From Teredinibacter franksiae (GTDB lineage: Bacteria > Pseudomonadota > Gammaproteobacteria > Pseudomonadales > Cellvibrionaceae): a DNA stretch of 12,908 nt. The notes under the pieces were generated by a model that saw only the letters and a program-made list of their open reading frames with translations, made no database searches and had not been told where the DNA came from. Below, piece after piece: positions 9,967 to 12,908 of the stretch (position 1 is the first letter of the stretch; each line of letters opens with the position of its first letter). A program made the translations under genes and the position numbers. The stretch is from NCBI RefSeq assembly GCF_014218805.1, contig NZ_JACJUV010000009.1, positions 1-12,908 on the forward strand, read 5' to 3'.

Positions 9967-10225
9967 TTAATCCTTACATTCAATTGATGCGCGCAAACCC
10001 TCTAAATCATTTATGTTCAAACCCTTACCTTTTTCCATGCGCGATAAATACCCGACTTTCATCAATCGATTGAGTTCCCGTGTTACCGCTTCTCGGTGGG
10101 TTGAAATTCGACTGGCAAATTCTTGATGGGTGGGCATTTCCCGAATACAACCCCCTCCTCACTGGTTTCGCCTTTGATTTCAGCCATACGAATAAGCTCC
10201 ATACGTACACGACAATTTAGCGTGT
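9967..10225 (-). CDS. Crp/Fnr-type regulator C-terminus, left copy (partial)
   Basis: Only the C-terminal DNA-binding part is present. It reads CRVRMELIRMAEIKGETSEE, then a winged HTH (HQEFASRISTNREAVNTELNRLMKVGYLSRMEKGKGLNI) that matches the HTH_Crp type, and ends SIECKD at the stop 9967-9969. A missing base near 10145-10155 shifts the frame. The cyclic-nucleotide-binding-like N-terminal domain should lie beyond 10225 but is replaced by the inverted copy, so the gene is cut by the fold-back and not by evolution. It is convergent with thiH, and a link to thiamin is not implied. Confidence 0.8.
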
Positions 10226-10227
10226 AA

Positions 10228-10485
10228 CACGTAAATTGTCGTGTACGTATGGAGCTTATTCGTATGGCTGAAATCAAAGGCGAAACCAGTGAGGAGGGGG
10301 TTGTTATTCGGGAAATGCCCACCCATCAAGAATTTGCCAGTCGAATTTCAACCAACCGAGAAGCGGTAAACACGGAACTCAATCGATTGATGAAAGTCGG
10401 GTATTTATCGCGCATGGAAAAAGGTAAGGGTTTGAACATAAATGATTTAGAGGGTTTGCGCGCATCAATTGAATGTAAGGATTAA
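10228..10485 (+). CDS. Crp/Fnr-type regulator C-terminus, right copy (partial)
   Basis: The intact version of the same partial gene. The open frame from just after the axis reads HVNCRVRMELIRMAEIKGET and continues through EMPTHQEFASRISTNREAVN, where the helix-turn-helix recognition part lies, to IECKD and TAA at 10483-10485. The ATG at 10249 is an internal Met: similar residues (RVRMELIRMA) sit at the start of the HTH domain in Crp/Fnr proteins, whose full length is normally 200-250 residues. About 85 residues are left. The effector and targets cannot be inferred without the sensor domain. Confidence 0.85.
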   Translation, partial: HVNCRVRMELIRMAEIKGETSEEGVVIREMPTHQEFASRISTNREAVNTELNRLMKVGYLSRMEKGKGLNINDLEGLRASIECKD

Positions 10486-10510
10486 TAGAGGTGCCCTGTA
10501 GAGAACTTAA

Positions 10511-10542
10511 GACGCTCATGTTGAGTCATTACGTATTTTTTT
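10511..10542 (+). terminator. weak candidate terminator after the regulator
   Basis: A small hairpin (CTCA, loop TGT, TGAG, at 10515-10525, extendable with a bulge) is followed after about ten bases by a seven-T run at 10536-10542. It lies 26 bases past the regulator stop, between two convergent genes. The stem is short and the T-run is displaced, so this is weak. The mirror site is at about 9909-9941. Confidence 0.2.
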
Positions 10543-10553
10543 AGTGCCAGTTT

Positions 10554-11665
10554 TTAGTACCAGTTCCAATCTTTCGTTATTATTTCCAACCCTTGTTCAC
10601 GCAGCATTGTAGTAACCTGCTTTACTGTACGCTCGTCACTTATTTCAAATTGTTGCAAGTGAGATTCGGCTTGCGTGCTGTAACCGCCAGGTTGCGTACT
10701 GGATTCCGCACTCATAGACGTAACACCCAGCCTACAGATGGCGTTGCGAAATGCCTCATCCTCTCGTGTAGATAGTGTTAAATCGAGATCGGGGCGAATA
10801 ATCGCCAAGCGGTGATCAGTTGCACGAGTTGTCGATCGCCTACAGGTTGCTCAACCGCGTAGTCACCTGTGCAAGGACGGAGCCTCGGGAAGCTGACGCT
10901 AAAACGTGTTTGCCAGTATGCTTTTTGTAAATAGCGTAAATGCAGGGCGCAAAAGATGGAGTCGGTTCGCCAATCATCCAAACCTAATAAAACACCTAAG
11001 CCGATTTTGTGAATACCCTGTTCACCAACACATCCTGGTGCATCGAGACGGGCAATCATGTCGGTTTTATTACCTTTTAGGTGATGCCGAGCGTAGCTTT
11101 CACGGTGATAGGTTTCTTGATATAGCGATACACCGTGAAGCCCAGCATCGATAAGTTGACGATACTCTACGGGTTGTAGCGGCTGTACCTCTATAGCTAT
11201 TTGGGCAAAGTACGGTTTCAGCAAGCGTATTGCCCGCTCAAGGTAGGTTGCGCCAACTGTTTTAGGCGCTTCCCCTGTAACCAGTAAAATATTATCAATA
11301 TTTTTTGTTTTTAGTGCCTTTGCTTCGGCAATAATTTCTGTCTCACTCAAGGTTTTTCTACGCAGTTTATTGTTTCTGCTGAAACCACAGTAAGTACAAA
11401 TATTACTGCACACATTACTGAGGTATAACGGTGCATACACTTGCATGGTGTGCCCAAATCGCTGCTGGGTAAGTGCTTGGGATTTTTGCGCCATTAATTC
11501 CAGGTAGTTATCGGCAGCAGGTGAAAGCAGTGCTTCAAAGTCGGCGGTACTGAGTTTTGTTTTACACAATGCCCGCTCAACATCGGTGGCTGTTTTGGCG
11601 TGGATAGCCTGTTGAATATCGCCCCAGTTATAGCGGTGAAACACATTAGAAAATGGCTGATTCAT
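10554..11665 (-). CDS. thiH: ThiH tyrosine lyase, right copy (one frameshift)
   Basis: The best-read ThiH of the two. ATG at 11665 gives [20 protein letters not shown]; the radical-SAM cluster motif CSNICTYC lies at residues 86-93 (Cys 86, 90 and 93), preceded by the APLYLSN block typical of Thi[54 protein letters not shown] and [11 protein letters not shown] follow. One base is lost at about 10795 (CGCCCCG here, CGACCCCG on the left), after which the frame resumes to the stop at 10554. The repaired length is about 370 residues, against 377 for E. coli ThiH. The start overlaps the thiG stop as ATGA, so translation is coupled. It is the same locus as 8796-9899, read in mirror image. Confidence 0.95.
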
Positions 11666-12428
11666 AGTTGCAAAAATGCCGTTAGTGGGCTGGAGCCTAA
11701 AGCCGAAGTTGATGGCTCTGGTAGGCCAGCCTGGTATGCATCTCGGCCGGCGTTTACTGCGCGGTTAAAGGCGCGGGCGACAGCAGCAGGTTTTTTTGCT
11801 GTGGCGATCGCGGTATTAACCAGTACTGCGCTGGCTCCCATTTCCATTGCCGCCATGGCGTGGCTAGGTGCCCCGATACCGGCATCGATAATAACCGGCA
11901 CGTTACTTTGCTCAATAATCATGTGTAAAAAATCGCGTGTGCGTAAACCCTGATTACTACCAATAGGGGCGCCAAGTGGCATTACGGCTACACAGCCGCA
12001 TTCCTGTAAGCGATAGGCGAGTACCGGGTCAGCATGAATGTAAGGTAGTACGTTAAAGCCTTGCTGTACCAATGTTTCAGCTGCCGCCAATGTTTCTATC
12101 GGATCGGGCATTAGGTAACGTGGGTCTGGGTGAATTTCCAATTTTATCCAATTGGTTTTCATGGCTTCCCTAGCCAATTGTGCGGCGAAAATCGCTTCTT
12201 CTGCCGTACGTGCGCCGCTGGTATTCGGTAACAGCTTGTAGCCCGCATGTTTTAGTGGCCGATATATGTTGTCACTTGCGCTGCGTAAATCGACGCGTTT
12301 CATCGCCAGTGTTACCAGCTCGGAACCTGAGGCAGCCAGTGCTTCAAGCATCGTTTGGGCGGAAGAAAATTTCCTGTGCCCGTAAACAATCGAGATTTAA
12401 ATGTATGATCCGCAATTTTTAAATGCAT
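11662..12428 (-). CDS. thiG: ThiG thiazole synthase, right copy (one frameshift)
   Basis: Open from Met27 (12351) to TGA at 11662. The true start is ATG 12428 ([20 protein letters not shown]), separated from the rest by one missing G at about 12373. Combining both arms gives 255 residues, the usual size. Lys96 in NWIKLE corresponds to the lysine that forms the imine with deoxyxylulose 5-phosphate. The C-terminal half has [20 protein letters not shown] and [13 protein letters not shown], the phosphate-binding part of the TIM barrel. Upstream, thiS ends one base before the start, and the Shine-Dalgarno GGGAGG overlaps the last ThiS codons. Confidence 0.95.
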
Positions 12429-12429
12429 T

Positions 12430-12630
12430 TTATCCTCCCGCGATAGCACGAAAAACGAGAATGTGGTCGTTCTCTTTTAGTATTTCTGTTTGCCACCGTA
12501 TACTGGGTATAACTTGATTGTTTATGGCTATGGCACAGCCTTCAAGCTCGGTTTCGGCTAGTTTGAGTACCGACAGCAAACCACTTGCGTGGTTGACTTC
12601 CACGCTGTCTTGGTTGATTAAAATACGCAT
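12430..12630 (-). CDS. thiS: ThiS sulfur carrier, right copy (intact)
   Basis: A complete 66-residue Thi[21 protein letters not shown] at the start, an acidic middle, LKENDHILVF and the essential C-terminal Gly-Gly that is adenylated by ThiF and converted to the thiocarboxylate. The Gly-Gly codons GGA GGA also supply the thiG ribosome site. It overlaps the end of thiE in another frame. It is the mirror of 7829-8028, where a one-base deletion destroys the tail. No thiF is present in the window. Confidence 0.96.
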   Translation of the reverse strand: MRILINQDSVEVNHASGLLSVLKLAETELEGCAIAINNQVIPSIRWQTEILKENDHILVFRAIAGG

Positions 12631-12908
12631 TGATTTTTTCTCGGAATGTATGAACCGTTGCGATGGGGTTTATAGACTCTGTTACGGCCGTAACCACGGC
12701 AACGGAATCCACATTACAGTTAAGAACGCTATCGAGGTTATGTAGCTTAATACCGCCAATTGCCACTGTTGGGCAATACTGGAAGCCCATATATGATATT
12801 GGCGCAGCCGATGGATACCCTGAGGGCAAGAGGGCATATCTTTCGTTTCGGTAGGGAAAATATGTCCAAGGGCTATGTAGCTGGGTTTAATGGCCGCCGC
12901 CGTTAGTA
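12542..12908 (-). CDS. thiE: ThiE C-terminal half, right copy (partial, frameshifted)
   Basis: The mirror of 7550-7917, cut by the window end. It begins with [20 protein letters not shown] and continues [20 protein letters not shown], giving the correct FPTETK loop that is damaged on the left. One C is then missing near 12777 (three instead of four), after which [14 protein letters not shown] resumes in the next frame. The frame runs to 12542, overlapping thiS by 89 bases, as on the left. The remaining N-terminal part would be beyond the window. Confidence 0.85.

Larger units (their letters stand above)
7550..10225. repeat. left arm of giant inverted repeat
   Basis: This 2.7-kb segment recurs in reverse complement at 10227-12908, with the axis at A10226 between CGTGT (10221-10225) and ACACG (10227-10231). 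Gene landmarks mirror each other (thiS start 7829 with 12630, thiG start 8030 with 12428, thiH stop 9899 with 10554). Aligned by eye, a 200-base stretch of thiG has five one-base indels and no substitution between arms. There is effectively no spacer. The left arm is the noisier copy. Confidence 0.97.
10227..12908. repeat. right arm of giant inverted repeat
   Basis: Reverse complement of 7550-10225, running to the end of the window. It has fewer frame breaks than the left arm: thiS is intact, and thiG and thiH have one obvious shift each. Each arm is correct at some places where the other is wrong. For example, the ThiH Asp codon near 9658 is intact on the left and loses a base at about 10795 on the right. 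Confidence 0.97.

Noticed and set aside
10150..10300. Covalently closed hairpin telomere of a linear replicon
   Set aside because: The axis lies inside a regulator coding sequence that plainly should continue, with no telomere-resolvase-like site, and the arms are not identical.
10083..10322. A 79-codon minus-strand frame spanning the axis
   Set aside because: It reads antisense of the right regulator copy and then sense of the left copy; it exists only because of the fold-back.
7550..12908. Two genuine thiamin operons in inverted orientation, one decaying to pseudogenes
   Set aside because: The stretches compared between arms differ only by one-base indels, and both arms carry different breaks in the same genes. 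True decay would leave substitutions.

Overview
The window looks like a metagenomic or draft-assembly contig from a gammaproteobacterium. The grounds are a thiC-led thiamin operon with ThiH and a ThiD-ThiE arrangement, a TIGR03545/TIGR03546 gene pair and a Crp/Fnr-type regulator. A member of the Cellvibrionales or Teredinibacter/Saccharophagus group would fit, but the genus is a guess. The sequence quality is uneven: nearly every gene carries one or more single-base frameshifts.

Layout. Positions 2-81 are ten copies of an 8-bp tandem repeat at the very start of the contig. Positions 94-1431 are AT-rich and hold only fragments, two of which resemble the N-termini of transposases. Positions 1432-3689 hold, on the minus strand, the TIGR03546 small membrane protein followed by the larger TIGR03545 membrane-anchored protein. 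Positions 3690-4193 have no recognisable gene. A promoter-like element and a clear TPP riboswitch (4211-4299) then lead a plus-strand thiamin operon: thiC, thiD-thiE (probably fused), thiS, thiG, thiH (4434-9899). A convergent Crp/Fnr-family regulator lies at 9967-10225, with only its C-terminal HTH part present.

At position 10226 the sequence turns back on itself. From 10227 to the end it is the reverse complement of 10225 back to about 7550, so the regulator, thiH, thiG, thiS and the end of thiE appear a second time in mirror order. The stretches compared between the two arms differ only by single-base insertions and deletions, mostly in homopolymers, and each arm has its own set. This is what two noisy passes of one molecule look like, so the palindrome is most likely a fold-back read or assembly artefact and not a biological duplication. 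Reading the arms together restores intact ThiS, ThiG and ThiH. The left part (1-7549) has no second copy, so the breaks in thiC, thiD, the first part of thiE and the TIGR03545 gene are probably sequencing errors too.

Functionally, ThiC makes the pyrimidine HMP-P, ThiD phosphorylates it, ThiS/ThiG/ThiH (with ThiF and a sulfur donor encoded elsewhere) make the thiazole phosphate, and ThiE joins the halves to thiamin phosphate. The TPP riboswitch closes the feedback loop. I found no new biological system. The most notable feature is the giant palindrome, which should be resolved before any gene is called a pseudogene or duplicate.
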